This document shows, piece after piece, positions 34,553 to 43,747 of a stretch of DNA of 64,000 nucleotides. Location: assembly GCF_900608595.1 (NCBI RefSeq), contig NZ_UWYY01000010.1, positions 62,001-126,000 of the forward strand, given 5' to 3'. This DNA is from Promicromonospora panici (GTDB lineage: Bacteria > Actinomycetota > Actinomycetes > Actinomycetales > Cellulomonadaceae). The position numbers and the translations under genes were made by a program. The notes beneath the pieces were generated by a model. That model saw nothing but the letters and a program-made list of their open reading frames with translations. It had not been told where the DNA came from and did not search any database. Within the stretch, counting starts at the first letter, position 1, and each line of letters starts with the position of its first letter.

Positions 34553-34971
34553 ATGACCGAGATCGTGGCACGTAATCCCTCGGGCGTGTTTCCGCCGTAC
34601 GCCGGCTACGCCCACTCCGTCGAGGTTCCGGCCAATGCTCGAACCCTGTATATCAGCGGCCTCAACGGGTACGAGCCCGATGGGACGACCATGCCATCGG
34701 ACTTCGGCGGGCAGGCCAGGCTGATCTGGCGGCACCTCGGCACCTCGGCACCGTGCTGTCCGGGGCCGGCATGGACTACGACGACCTCGTCTCGCTTCGG
34801 TTCTTCCTCACGTCCGCCGCGCACGACCCGGAGAACGTGGACATCCTCAGGGAGCACCTCGGCGACCATCGAGCGTGCAGGACGGTAGTGGTCCAGCAGC
34901 TCCTGGAGCCGCATTGGCTGATCGAGGTGGAGGCCATCGCGGCCAAGGTCGACGACCCGGCTGCGCTCTGA
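34553..34971 (+). pseudogene. RidA/YjgF-family protein broken by an 8-bp tandem duplication
   Basis: A ribosome site (GAAAGG) and ATG start a RidA-like protein (FPPYAGYAHSVEVPANARTL, YISGLNG). At 34733-34748 the octamer CACCTCGG is present twice in tandem, which shifts the frame. In the new frame the protein continues with MLSGAGMDYDDLVSLRFFLT and ends EPHWLIEVEAIAAK, as RidA proteins do. Removing one octamer restores an intact gene of about 135 residues. RidA proteins hydrolyse reactive enamine/imine intermediates; this copy is probably inactive unless the duplication is reversible. Confidence 0.8.
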
Positions 34972-35259
34972 TCAGCGCCGCTCGCTGATCGCTCCGGTCA
35001 GCCACAAGGAACTGACGCGCGGTCCGTCCGACCACACCTCGTCGTCGAGCGCGTACTCGCCGCCACCGAACTGGTACTCCTGGCCTACGACGGCGACGAC
35101 CTCACCGCTGTCGTCGAGGATCTCGTTTCCGTCGTCGGAGCTGGTGAAGCCGTACGGGGTTGCCGGCTCCGCTTGCGCACCGCGAGGAAGTGCTGAGGTC
35201 GCATCCACACCGGTCAGCCAAGCAGGAGAACAGCCCAGAAGGGAATGACCCCTACACAC
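34972..35259 (-). pseudogene. Fragment of an unrecognised protein (C-terminal part)
   Basis: The frame ending just after the RidA remnant encodes a plausible acidic C-terminus (TSSDDGNEILDDSGEVVAVV, GQEYQFGGGEYALDDE). Upstream the frame runs into the hairpin at 35250 and the only start codon is a GTG inside that hairpin, without a ribosome site. It therefore looks like the tail of a gene whose front has been lost. No family recognised. Confidence 0.4.
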
Positions 35260-35298
35260 TGCACGCCATGTTCGGCGTGTCGCGTGCAGTGTGTAGGG
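35250..35298. terminator. 17-bp perfect hairpin
   Basis: Arms CCCTACACACTGCACGC (35250-35266) and exact complement (35282-35298) with a 15-base loop. It lies 21 bp beyond the stop of the large LuxR gene and is its probable terminator. Confidence 0.7.
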
Positions 35299-35319
35299 AT
35301 GGCCGGTTTGTGCCCGGCG

Positions 35320-38127
35320 TCAGAGCAGGTGGAAGCTCCGCGCGATCTTCAGCGCCTCGCTCCGGCGCGACGCCGCCAGCTTCGTGTACAGGCTCGACAC
35401 GTGCGTCTTGACGGTGTTCTCGGAGACGAACAGCGCGGCGGCGATGTCGGCGTAGGTGGCGCCGCGGGCCAGCTCGTTGAGGACCTCGCGCTCGCGCGGG
35501 CTCAGGGCCGGCGGGACCAGGGCGCGGCTGACCTCGTCGAGCTCGCGCGGGGTCGCGGTCATCGACGCGTAGAGGGCCGTGACGTCCGGACGGCCGGCGG
35601 CCGTCGTCGCGAGGTCGTGCAGCCACGCGGTGGCGGGACTGTTGGCGAGCCGTCGGAGCAGCGTCTCGATGGGGGTGCCCTGGCGCGCCCAGCCGAGGAA
35701 GGGCCCGGAGTTCCGGCGAGCCTCGGTCACGGCAATGGCCTCCGCCAGGCGCTGCTGCGAGCCCGACGGGTCGCCCATGGCGTCGAGCAGCTGGGCCTCG
35801 CAGGCCAGCGCGAGCGCGCGGGTGGGCGGCTGCGAGTAGGTGGCGTCGGCCGAGGCGGCTTCGAATGCTGCAACTGCCACCCGCCGGTCGCCGTCCCGGT
35901 CGGCGCGCAGCCCCAGCACGAGCGCCGACTCGCCCACGGCGCCGAGCAGCTCGAGCGTGTCGTGCAGCGACTTGAGCGTCTCGCGGTCGCTCGCCAGCGC
36001 GGCGACGAACGCGCGCTCGACCAGCAGGACGACCCGCAGGTGCTCCGGGAGCTGGTTGTCCGTGAGCCGCAGGCACTCGCCCGGGCCGGAGAGGATGCGC
36101 TGAGCTCCGCCCACGTTGCCGGCGATCACCTCCTGGCGGGCATCCCAGATGCGGAACCAGAAGCGCGTGCAGAGGTCGCCGCTGTGGTATCGCTGCGCCG
36201 AGATGTGCCCCATCGTGGTGTCCGACGGCGCGGGGACGTCGAGCAGGCGGGCGAGCAGCTGCGCGAGGCTCGCCCGCGCCGCGACGAAGCGCAGCTGCCG
36301 CGCGCCGGGGGCGCCGGCGGCGACGAGGACCTCGGTGGCGAGCTCGATGCACGCGCTCTCGCGCCCGCGCATGTACTGGGTGAAGGCGAGGTGGCTCAGG
36401 GCGCACATGCCGAGGGTCGGCAGCCCCTGGCTGTGCGACAGGCTCACGGCGAGGGTCAGGCTGGTCTCGGCCTCGGTGAGCTCCCCGAGCCAGTTCTGCG
36501 CGACGCCCAGCTCGTTCACCAGCACGGGCAGGACCTCGGCGTTCGCCTCCCGCACGGCAGGTCGCGTCTGCGAGGCCACCACCACGCGCTTGGCGTGGCC
36601 GACGGCGGCGTACGCCGGCTCGAGCCCCAGCGCCACGCGCCACAGCCGGACGCAGGCGATCGTCGCGTCGAGCCCGTCCATGCCGCCGGGGAGCCACGAT
36701 TGCGACCACCGTCGCCGCGCGTCCAGCAGCCGGTCGCCCCAGTGGCGTGCCCCTTCGACGTCGTCGCGCATCCAGCAGTCGAGGGCGATCGCGAACCAGA
36801 TGTCCGGACGGTTGTCGACGACCTCGGGCTCGGCCCGGACGAACTCGCCCACCTCGTCGCGCTCGCACTGGTTGAGCACCAGGCGCACGCCGTCGCGGGC
36901 CAGGACGTCGGCGGCCTCGGCGGGCGCGCCGACCCGGACGAGCCGGGCGAACGCGTCCGACAGGTTGCCGCGCGCCACGTCGAGGCCGACCGCCCGGATG
37001 ACCGTGGAGCGGGCGCGAGCCGCGTCGACGCCGCCCTCGGCGAGCCGCTGCCGGACCACCTCGACCAGCAGCGGGTGGACCCGGAAGCCGCCGGTGGCCG
37101 GCGAGTCCGGGTCCGCTGGGCCCGACGTGCGCTCGGCTTCCGGGGCGTCGCTCGTGTGGGTGCGGGGACGCGCCACGTCGTTCGCCGCGTACTCCTGCAG
37201 GTCCTCGCGCAGCACGAGCAGGCCGGTGTCCTCCAGCTCCCCGAGGATCTCTCCCGCATGCTGGTCGTGGGACAGGTGGGCCGCGGTCGAGACGCCGACC
37301 AGGAGCTCGCCGGCGATGCACAGCAGGAGGTGGCGCTGGCGTGGGGTGAGCGTGGTGAAGACCTCGCCCGCCACCCGTGCCGCGATCGGCGCGGTGTCCT
37401 GGGCGAGCAGGCGGGCGGCGGCCGCTGGGTCGGGCGCCGCGCTCAGTGCCCGTGCGGCGAGGACCGCCGCGGCACACCAGCCGGCGGCGTGCCTGGTCAC
37501 CGCGTCGATCACCTGGGGGTCGTCGGTCCTGGCGTGCCGGGAGACGAGTGACGCGCACTCGGCGTCGTCCAGTCGCAGCAGGTCGCCCCGCAGGAACGTG
37601 AAGTTGCCCAGGAGCTCCGGGATCAGCCGGGTCAGCGGCAGGGCCCAGCGGCTCAGCAGGAGGATCCGCATGGAGTCCGGCGCCGTGTTGAGCCGCTCGT
37701 CGATGTGGCGCAGGGTGGCGGCCGGGAGCAGGTGGGCGTCGTCGACCACGACCAGGGGTGGCGGTGCGCCGGGCGCGCGGAGGTCGAGGACGGCGCGGAG
37801 GCCGTCCGGCGTCCACGTGCCGTCGCCCTGGATCCAGACGGCGTCCTCGGCACGCTGCGACGCGGTGTGCCGCAGCCATCCGTCGACCCCCATCGTCTTG
37901 CCGGCCCCCGTTGGGGCGACCACGAGGGTGACGGAGCCCTCGACCGCCTCGTCGAGCCGCTGCCACAGGCGCGGGCGCGGGACGTAGATCCGCGGGAGCG
38001 GCGGCGGGGGAACGTCGCCGACAGACGTACGACGGCGGTGCGGCGTGCCGGGTGCGAATGCTTGTCGGGGGACGCGTGGCGCACTGGTTCCGGGGCTGAT
38101 GGCGACGGTGCTCTGTCTGGTGTGCAT
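35320..38127 (-). CDS. Large ATP-binding LuxR-family regulator (MalT/LAL-like)
   Basis: 935 residues. STAND-type NTPase at about 50-330: IYVPRPRLWQRLDEAV, Walker A APTGAGKT, Walker B PLVVVDDAHLL, and RDLLRLDDAECASL-like arm sequence. A long helical, TPR-like middle (about 400-850) and a C-terminal LuxR helix-turn-helix (LSPREREVLNELARGATYAD, FVSENTVKTHVSSLYTKL). MalT relatives sense a sugar or signal with ATP and oligomerise. The ATG at 38127 is chosen; GGAGG lies 12 bases upstream, and GTG 38145 is an alternative. Targets unknown. Confidence 0.87.
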   Translation of the reverse strand: MHTRQSTVAISPGTSAPRVPRQAFAPGTPHRRRTSVGDVPPPPLPRIYVPRPRLWQRLDEAVEGSVTLVVAPTGAGKTMGVDGWLRHTASQRAEDAVWIQGDGTWTPDGLRAVLDLRAPGAPPPLVVVDDAHLLPAATLRHIDERLNTAPDSMRILLLSRWALPLTRLIPELLGNFTFLRGDLLRLDDAECASLVSRHARTDDPQVIDAVTRHAAGWCAAAVLAARALSAAPDPAAAARLLAQDTAPIAARVAGEVFTTLTPRQRHLLLCIAGELLVGVSTAAHLSHDQHAGEILGELEDTGLLVLREDLQEYAANDVARPRTHTSDAPEAERTSGPADPDSPATGGFRVHPLLVEVVRQRLAEGGVDAARARSTVIRAVGLDVARGNLSDAFARLVRVGAPAEAADVLARDGVRLVLNQCERDEVGEFVRAEPEVVDNRPDIWFAIALDCWMRDDVEGARHWGDRLLDARRRWSQSWLPGGMDGLDATIACVRLWRVALGLEPAYAAVGHAKRVVVASQTRPAVREANAEVLPVLVNELGVAQNWLGELTEAETSLTLAVSLSHSQGLPTLGMCALSHLAFTQYMRGRESACIELATEVLVAAGAPGARQLRFVAARASLAQLLARLLDVPAPSDTTMGHISAQRYHSGDLCTRFWFRIWDARQEVIAGNVGGAQRILSGPGECLRLTDNQLPEHLRVVLLVERAFVAALASDRETLKSLHDTLELLGAVGESALVLGLRADRDGDRRVAVAAFEAASADATYSQPPTRALALACEAQLLDAMGDPSGSQQRLAEAIAVTEARRNSGPFLGWARQGTPIETLLRRLANSPATAWLHDLATTAAGRPDVTALYASMTATPRELDEVSRALVPPALSPREREVLNELARGATYADIAAALFVSENTVKTHVSSLYTKLAASRRSEALKIARSFHLL

Positions 38128-38330
38128 ACGGGCGGCGTCCTCCACTCGAAAGGTGAAGTGGCGGCCGCCCCCCCAACCGCCGGGCCGGCGACGAAAGAAC
38201 GTCGCAGACCTGATATCGCGCCTTTCCGGACTGCAATACTTTGCATCAATGGTCCGGTAACGCGCTTACAGGGCAATGATGCATGCATATTCGCGTTGCC
38301 GCCTGGGCACAACGGGGTTTCACCCAGCCC

Positions 38331-38789
38331 TTACGATGAGCGCGGATCGTCTTGTGCGAGGAGAGTGCACAGCGCCCAGATCACGGCGACGTTGAAGGCA
38401 AGAACTATCGTGCTCCATATGGGGTAGTAGGGCAGAAATGCAAAGTTCGTGATGCTCGCGATGACGGCGAGAACAATTCCGACCATATAGGCCCAGGACT
38501 GGGCGGCAAGGACACCGATTCCCGTGGCGAGCGCGATCGCGCCGACGGCGACGTGGATCCACCCCCAGCTCGTCACGTCGAGCTGATAGACGTACTCGAC
38601 GCCGGTCAGGTACACCGTGTCCTGCGCGACGGCGGCGATCCCCTGGAGGATCTGGAACAGCGCCACCATGATGAGCATGGTCCCCGCGAACCCCGAGGTG
38701 GTCAGAGCCAGTGAGGACGGCGGGCCGTAGTTGGCGACGGGGGTCATGCCCGGGTAGGGATCGGACCCGGACGAGTGCGTGCCGCTCAT
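38331..38789 (-). CDS. DUF7144-like four-helix membrane protein
   Basis: 152 residues, with four membrane helices after a 30-residue polar start: MLIMVALFQILQGIAAVAQD, WIHVAVGAIALATGIGVLA, YMVGIVLAVIASITNFAFL and STIVLAFNVAVIWALCTLLA. The pattern of GW.HV..G and FLP.YP.W matches the DUF7144 family of actinobacterial membrane proteins. Start overlaps the stop of the DUF1269 gene (ATGA). Function unknown. Confidence 0.78.
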   Translation of the reverse strand: MSGTHSSGSDPYPGMTPVANYGPPSSLALTTSGFAGTMLIMVALFQILQGIAAVAQDTVYLTGVEYVYQLDVTSWGWIHVAVGAIALATGIGVLAAQSWAYMVGIVLAVIASITNFAFLPYYPIWSTIVLAFNVAVIWALCTLLAQDDPRSS

Positions 38790-39307
38790 GACCGTTCCGC
38801 CTGAAGCGGCTCGTCCTCGCTGAAGACCTCGCGGAGCGCGGCCTCCTGCTCGGCGTTGAGGTTGGTGAAGATCAGCTCGGGCGGCTCCTGGCCGGCGAAG
38901 GCGTCGTGGATCTTGTCCACCACCGCGTCCGACGACATGACGAACAGTGCCGAGGTCCCGGGCGTGATCTCGTCCCGGACGCGATTGATGAAGCCGTCGT
39001 CGATCCCGACGTCCGTGAGCGCGCCGCTCAGCGCGCCGGTGGCGGCGCCGATGGCCGCGCCGAGCAGCGGGACGAAGAACAGGAGCCCGAAGAGCATCCC
39101 CCAGAAGGAGCCGCCGAGGGCCCCGGCGCCGGTCGTCGAGGTGAGCTGGCGGGTCTTGGGCTTCTTCGCGCCCTCGTCCCACCGCACAGTCGCCACGTCG
39201 TGGATCGTGATGAGGTTCTCCCGGGCGAGCTGCTGGATGGTCGTCGATGCGGTCTCCGCGCCGTCCGCGCTCCTGAACTTCCAGACGGTCAGGGTTGACT
39301 GAGCCAT
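38786..39307 (-). CDS. DUF1269-family membrane protein
   Basis: 173 residues. LTVWKFRSADGAETASTTIQ starts the family; a hydrophobic glycine-rich hairpin (GMLFGLLFFVPLLGAAIGAA then TGALSGALTDVGID) follows, and RVRDEITPGTSALFVMSS closes it. DUF1269 proteins are of unknown function and are often stress-associated. Coupled to the DUF7144-like gene downstream. Confidence 0.82.
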   Translation of the reverse strand: MAQSTLTVWKFRSADGAETASTTIQQLARENLITIHDVATVRWDEGAKKPKTRQLTSTTGAGALGGSFWGMLFGLLFFVPLLGAAIGAATGALSGALTDVGIDDGFINRVRDEITPGTSALFVMSSDAVVDKIHDAFAGQEPPELIFTNLNAEQEAALREVFSEDEPLQAERS

Positions 39308-39396
39308 GGGAGGCTCCCTTCAGGATGGAATGGCCTGACCCTGCTACCTCAGCGTCCGGGCGGCCCGCGGGCCTCACCCGTTCCCGGTGAACCTGC

Positions 39397-41070
39397 TCAG
39401 CTCTGGACGGCGTCGTCGAGCGTCGTGAACAGCGGAGGCTCGCCCTGCGCCCCGACCCGCGCCAGGACGTCGCGCACCTGGCCGATGCCCTCGGCGAGCG
39501 CCAGGTCGGAGCCGTCCCGCTGCAGGTCGGAGCGCAGCTGGACGAGCATCGCGGCGGCCGTCACGTCGATCGACGGCGTCGCGCGACCGTCCAGGACGAC
39601 GAGCCGCAGGCCGGGGGCGTGCTCCGCGAGCTCCCGGACGCCGGCCCGCACGTACTCGGCGTTCGCGAACATGAGCGGGCCCTCGACGCGGACCGCAAGC
39701 ACGCCGGGCACGGCCTGGTAGCCCGGGTTGCGCTCGGCGTCGACCCAGGGCCGGCCCGGCTCGTCGCCGACGGGCGCCAGGACGGTGATCCGGGGGCGCG
39801 AGGTCCGGGCGAGCAGCAGGATCAGCGATACGGCGATGCCGATGACGAGCCCGGGCAGGGTGTCGAAGATCAGCACCCCCAGCAGGGCGGCGCCCGCGGC
39901 CATGAAGTCGGCCCGGGCGGTGACCTGGTAGACGTGCGCCAGGCGCCCCGTCCGGACGTGCCACAGGCGGCGGAGCGCACGGACGTCGATCAGCTCGACG
40001 ACGGCGGCCACGACCACGGCGGCCAGCGTCGCCAGCGGGAGCTGGTCGAAGACGCCGGTCAGGAAGAGCAGCGTGAGCACCGTCAGGGCGGCCGCGGTCA
40101 GGGCCGAGATCTCGGAGCGGGCGCCGGCGCTCGCGTTCACCGCGGTCTTCGACAGGCTGCCGTTGACGACCATCCCGGAGAGGAACCCGGAGCCGAGGTT
40201 CGACACCCCGAGGCCGATGAGCTCGCGGTTCGGGTCGACGCCGTACCCCCAGCGCGCGGCGTAGGTCTTGGCGGCGCCGAGGCCCTCGGCGAAGCCGATG
40301 AGCATCAGGCCCACGGCGCCGCCCAGGAGCTCCGCGAACTGCGGGGCGGTCACGTCGGGGACCCCGACCTGCGGGAGCCCGGCGTCGATGTGGCCGACGA
40401 CGGCGAGCCCGCGGTCGCCCAGGCCGAGCAGGATGGTGGCGCCGATCGCCAGGAGCACCACGACCAGCGACCCGGGCAGGAACGGCATGGTGCGGCGCAC
40501 GAGGACGAGCGCGGCCAGGCTCGCCAGGCCGACCGTGATGGTGAGCGGGTCGATGTCGCCGAGCTGGCCCAGCAGGGCCCACGTCTTCTCGAAGAAGCTG
40601 CCGTGGCCACCCTCGACCCCGATGAGGTCGGGGACCTGGCCGATCATGATGGTCAGGGCCAGCCCGATGATGAAGCCCTTGAGGACCGGCTCGGAGATGA
40701 ACGCGGCGAGGAAGCCGAGGCGCAGCAGGCCCGCGAGGATCGCGACGATCCCGGTCGCCAGCGCGAGTGCCGTGGTCAGGGCCACGGGGTCGCCGTCGGC
40801 GCCCGCGACGCTCGCGACGATGCCCGCCGAGAGCGCTGCCGTCGCCGACATGGGCGAGACGACGAGCTGGCGGGACGTGCCCGCGATCGCGTAGAGCGCG
40901 AGGGCGGGCACCGCCGCGTACAGGCCGACGACGGGCGGGACGCCGGCGATGGTGGCGTAGGCGAGGGACTCGGGGACCAGGACCGCCCAGACGGCGAGGC
41001 CCGCGACGATGTCGGGGCGTACCCAGGAGCGTTGGAACCCCGAGAAGGACGGGGCGAGGAATCTGGCCAC
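39397..41070 (-). CDS. SulP-family anion transporter with STAS domain
   Basis: 557 residues. SLC26/SulP transmembrane domain about 1-420: the signature VWAVLVPESLAYATIAGVPP near the start, SPMSATAALSAGIV, FAEGLGAAKTYAARWGY, NGSLSKTAVNASAGARSEIS; STAS domain about 445-557 (VRVEGPLMFANAEYVRAGV, DGRATPSIDVTAAAML). Substrate may be sulfate, bicarbonate or another anion. The GTG at 41070 is preferred since GGAGAGG precedes it by 8 bases. A broken arylsulfatase start lies upstream, which would fit a former sulfate-release/uptake pair. Confidence 0.88.
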   Translation of the reverse strand: MARFLAPSFSGFQRSWVRPDIVAGLAVWAVLVPESLAYATIAGVPPVVGLYAAVPALALYAIAGTSRQLVVSPMSATAALSAGIVASVAGADGDPVALTTALALATGIVAILAGLLRLGFLAAFISEPVLKGFIIGLALTIMIGQVPDLIGVEGGHGSFFEKTWALLGQLGDIDPLTITVGLASLAALVLVRRTMPFLPGSLVVVLLAIGATILLGLGDRGLAVVGHIDAGLPQVGVPDVTAPQFAELLGGAVGLMLIGFAEGLGAAKTYAARWGYGVDPNRELIGLGVSNLGSGFLSGMVVNGSLSKTAVNASAGARSEISALTAAALTVLTLLFLTGVFDQLPLATLAAVVVAAVVELIDVRALRRLWHVRTGRLAHVYQVTARADFMAAGAALLGVLIFDTLPGLVIGIAVSLILLLARTSRPRITVLAPVGDEPGRPWVDAERNPGYQAVPGVLAVRVEGPLMFANAEYVRAGVRELAEHAPGLRLVVLDGRATPSIDVTAAAMLVQLRSDLQRDGSDLALAEGIGQVRDVLARVGAQGEPPLFTTLDDAVQS

Positions 41071-41120
41071 GGGCGGTTCCTCTCCGAGGTGCACGGCTGA
41101 TCAGCGCCGTCCGTAGGCGC

Positions 41121-41167
41121 GGGGCCGGTCGCGCAGGTCACCCGGAAGGGGTGACGCGGCCGGCCCC
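41121..41167. terminator. GC-rich hairpin upstream of the SulP gene
   Basis: GGGGCCGGTCGCG-CAG-GTCACCC pairs with GGGTGAC-GCGGCCGGCCCC around a GGAAG loop, with a small internal bulge. It follows the sulfatase remnant on the same strand and precedes the SulP start. Confidence 0.55.
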
Positions 41168-41259
41168 GCGGCCGGAGGGAGCGGGCGACCAGACGCCGGG
41201 GTGGGCGCACCGGCTGGCGTCCACGACGCACGGCGTCATCCAGGTACTCGCCTGCCCTG

Positions 41260-41528
41260 CTAGGCGGAGGTGGGGGCCGGGTTCTGGCCTCGCTTCTGGA
41301 CGGTGCGGCCTACGATCCCGAGGACCAGCCAAAGCGTGAGGACCAGGGCGACGCCCGTCGGGGACTCGGGGCGCCACAGCTCCCCGGCGGCGTCGGCCCA
41401 GAACCGGCCGACGCCGGAGAGCACCAGCGCCGCGCCGCCGAGCGCCGTCGCCCACCCTGTTGGTGCGCCCGGTCGGGGACCGAGTCCCGCACGTCCAGCT
41501 CGATACGGCCGTTGAACTGCTCCGCCAT
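41260..41528 (-). pseudogene. Arylsulfatase N-terminal remnant joined to a membrane-protein tail
   Basis: From an ATG with GGTGGAG upstream, the first 19 codons (MAEQFNGRIELDVRDSVPD) match the N-terminus of actinobacterial arylsulfatases, which continue W..Y..P.APEGAPNVL. Here that continuation is absent and the frame becomes nonsense. In a shifted frame the DNA then encodes a two-helix membrane tail (GWATALGGAALVLSGVGRFW; TGVALVLTLWLVLGIVG) ending PAPTSA and a stop at 41260. The catalytic sulfatase domain is missing, so a deletion has probably fused two gene ends. Confidence 0.55.
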
Positions 41529-41752
41529 GTTCTCCACCTCATCTGCTCGGTCTGGTTGGCGACGGGCCGGTGACCGGTCCGCGAGGCGTCCCGGCCCACG
41601 CCCTCATCGTCGGCAGCCGTCCGCCCGGGCGGGTCACCCTGTTCGGGTGACGCCGCCTCCGTCTTCCGCGCCTAGGTTCGGCTCCACGGCTGGTCGGACC
41701 GGTACGTCTGGCGCACGCCTGGTCGAACTCGTCCCGGATGGAGGTCGTCGCC

Positions 41753-42421
41753 ATGGGCGCAGCGATCGGTCAGTCCCTGCCCGTGGCGGTGGGCGTGCTC
41801 GTCAGCCCCTTGCCGATCGTCGCGGTGGTGCTGATGCTCGTCAGCGGGCGGGCACGCGCCAACGCGCTGGCGTTCGTCGCCGGCTGGTTCCTGGCGGTCC
41901 TCGCCCTCGTCACCGTCGTCGCGCTGCTCGCAGGCTCCGCCTCGCCCGACGACGAGCCGGCCGCCTGGACGGGCTGGCTGAAGATCATCCTCGGTGCCCT
42001 GCTCCTGCTCCTCGGCGTCCGCCAGTGGCGCGACCGGCCGCGGGGCGACGCCGAGCCGCCTGCGCCCAAGTGGATGGCGGCCATCGAGGGGTTCACGCCG
42101 GCGCGGTCCGCCGGGCTCGCCGTGCTGCTCGGCGCGGTCAACCCGAAGAACCTGCTCCTGGTTGTGTCCGGGGGTGCGGCGATCGCCGCGGCGGCCCCCG
42201 GGGACACCAGCGCGGCGACCGTCGCCGCGCTCGTGTTCGCGGTGGTGGCCAGCGCGGGCGTCGTCGCCCCTGTCGTCATCTACTTCGTGATGGGCGCGCG
42301 GGCGGCGGCCATCCTCGACGAGCTGAGGTCGTGGATGGTCCGCAACAACACGGCGATCATGGCCGTCCTGCTGCTGGTCCTCGGCACGAAGATGCTCGGG
42401 GACGGGGTCTCCGTGCTCTGA
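41753..42421 (+). CDS. GAP-family (Sap-like) membrane protein
   Basis: 222 residues, six membrane helices in the LysE-like arrangement. VGVLVSPLPIVAVVLMLVSG opens the family, GFTPARSAGLAVLLGAVNPKN is the conserved mid segment, and VVIYFVMGARAAAILDELRS follows. Relatives include the mycobacterial sulfolipid-addressing protein Sap, an exporter of glycolipids; others are of unknown substrate. ATG at 41753 is chosen because GGAGG lies 8 bases upstream; the in-frame ATG at 41738 overlaps that site. Confidence 0.82.
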   Translation: MGAAIGQSLPVAVGVLVSPLPIVAVVLMLVSGRARANALAFVAGWFLAVLALVTVVALLAGSASPDDEPAAWTGWLKIILGALLLLLGVRQWRDRPRGDAEPPAPKWMAAIEGFTPARSAGLAVLLGAVNPKNLLLVVSGGAAIAAAAPGDTSAATVAALVFAVVASAGVVAPVVIYFVMGARAAAILDELRSWMVRNNTAIMAVLLLVLGTKMLGDGVSVL

Positions 42422-42521
42422 CGGGACCGGGCGTGACCGGCAAGGATGCAAGTGGGGCCGGGCGGTGCCAGCGTGGAGGGGCCGACGACACGGCGTCCCA
42501 CGACGGTACGAGGAGCGGACG

Positions 42522-43712
42522 ATGAGAGCACTCACGTGGCAGGGCCGGGAGAACGTCAGCGTCGAGACGGTTCCCGACCCGCGGATCGAGGAGCCGAACG
42601 ACGCGATAGTCCGCGTGACCTCGACGGCGATCTGCGGCTCCGACCTGCACCTCTACGGTGTGCTGGGGGCATTCCTCGACGCCGGGGACGTGCTCGGGCA
42701 CGAGGCCATGGGCGTGGTCGAGGAGGTCGGCCCCCAGGCGGGCGACCTGCGCGTCGGCGACCGTGTGGTGGTCCCGTTCGGGATCGCGTGCGGCCGGTGC
42801 TGGATGTGTACGCGCGGGCTGCAGTCGCAGTGCGAGACCACCCAGGTCACCGGCGAGGGCAGCGGGGCGGCGCTGTTCGGCTACACCAAGCTGTACGGGC
42901 AGGTGCCGGGCGGCCAGGCGGAGTACCTGCGGGTTCCGCAGGCACAGTACGGCCCTGTCGTCGTGCCGGACGACGGTGAGCCCGACGAACGGTATTTGTA
43001 CCTCTCGGACGTGCTGCCCACCGCATGGCAGGCGGTCGAGTACGCGCAGGTGCCCGACGGCGGGTCCGTCGTCGTGCTCGGCCTCGGCCCGATCGGCCAG
43101 CTGGCGGCCCGGGTGGCCACCCACCGCGGGGCAGGTCTCGTGATCGGCGTCGACCTGGTGCCGGAGCGGCTCGCGATGGCCGCGAGGCACGGCGCGACCG
43201 TCCTCGACTCCAGGGAGCAGGACGTCGTCGGCGCCGTCCGGGACCTCACCGAGGGGCGCGGCCCGGACGCGGTGATCGACGCCGTCGGCATGGAGGCCCA
43301 CGGCTCGCCGGTCGCCGAGACCATGCAGAAGGCAGTGGGCGTGCTGCCCGACGCCGTGGGGCGGCCGCTGACCGAGCGGGCCGGTGTCGACCGGCTCGCC
43401 GCCCTGTACATGGCCATCGACCTGGTGCGTCGCGGCGGCACCATCTCCCTCTCGGGCGTCTACGGAGGCGTGCGGGACCCGCTGCCGATGCTGCGCCTGT
43501 TCGACAAGCAGGTGACGATCCGGCAGGGGCAGGCCAACGTGCGACGCTGGACCGACGACCTGCTGCGGCTCGTCGCCGACCCCGCCGACCCGCTCGGTGT
43601 GCTCGACCTGAGGACCCACCGCTGGCCGCTGAGCCGCGCCGCCGAGGCCTACGCGATGTTCCAGCGCAAGGACGACGGCTGCGTCAAGGTGGTGCTCGAC
43701 CCGGCGGCCTGA
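42522..43712 (+). CDS. Zinc-dependent alcohol dehydrogenase (formaldehyde-dehydrogenase-like)
   Basis: 396-residue medium-chain dehydrogenase. Catalytic zinc: ICGSDLHLY and LGHEAMG; structural zinc cysteines intact (CGRCWMCTRGLQSQC); Rossmann motif VVLGLGPIGQLAARV; NAD-binding Asp in GVDLVPERL. The insertion between 110 and 180 and the long C-terminal region (DAVGMEAHGSPVAETMQKAV) are those of glutathione-independent formaldehyde dehydrogenase-like enzymes. AGGAGCGGACG ribosome site. Probably a single-gene unit following the GAP gene; substrate not defined. Confidence 0.86.
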   Translation: MRALTWQGRENVSVETVPDPRIEEPNDAIVRVTSTAICGSDLHLYGVLGAFLDAGDVLGHEAMGVVEEVGPQAGDLRVGDRVVVPFGIACGRCWMCTRGLQSQCETTQVTGEGSGAALFGYTKLYGQVPGGQAEYLRVPQAQYGPVVVPDDGEPDERYLYLSDVLPTAWQAVEYAQVPDGGSVVVLGLGPIGQLAARVATHRGAGLVIGVDLVPERLAMAARHGATVLDSREQDVVGAVRDLTEGRGPDAVIDAVGMEAHGSPVAETMQKAVGVLPDAVGRPLTERAGVDRLAALYMAIDLVRRGGTISLSGVYGGVRDPLPMLRLFDKQVTIRQGQANVRRWTDDLLRLVADPADPLGVLDLRTHRWPLSRAAEAYAMFQRKDDGCVKVVLDPAA

Positions 43713-43747
43713 GGCGTCTGGCCGGCGGGTGGTGCGCGCCGGCGCCG

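Noticed and set aside
41539..41754. Small minus-strand gene between the sulfatase remnant and the GAP gene
   Set aside because: Arg/Pro-rich, no ribosome site, and it covers the promoter region of the GAP gene.
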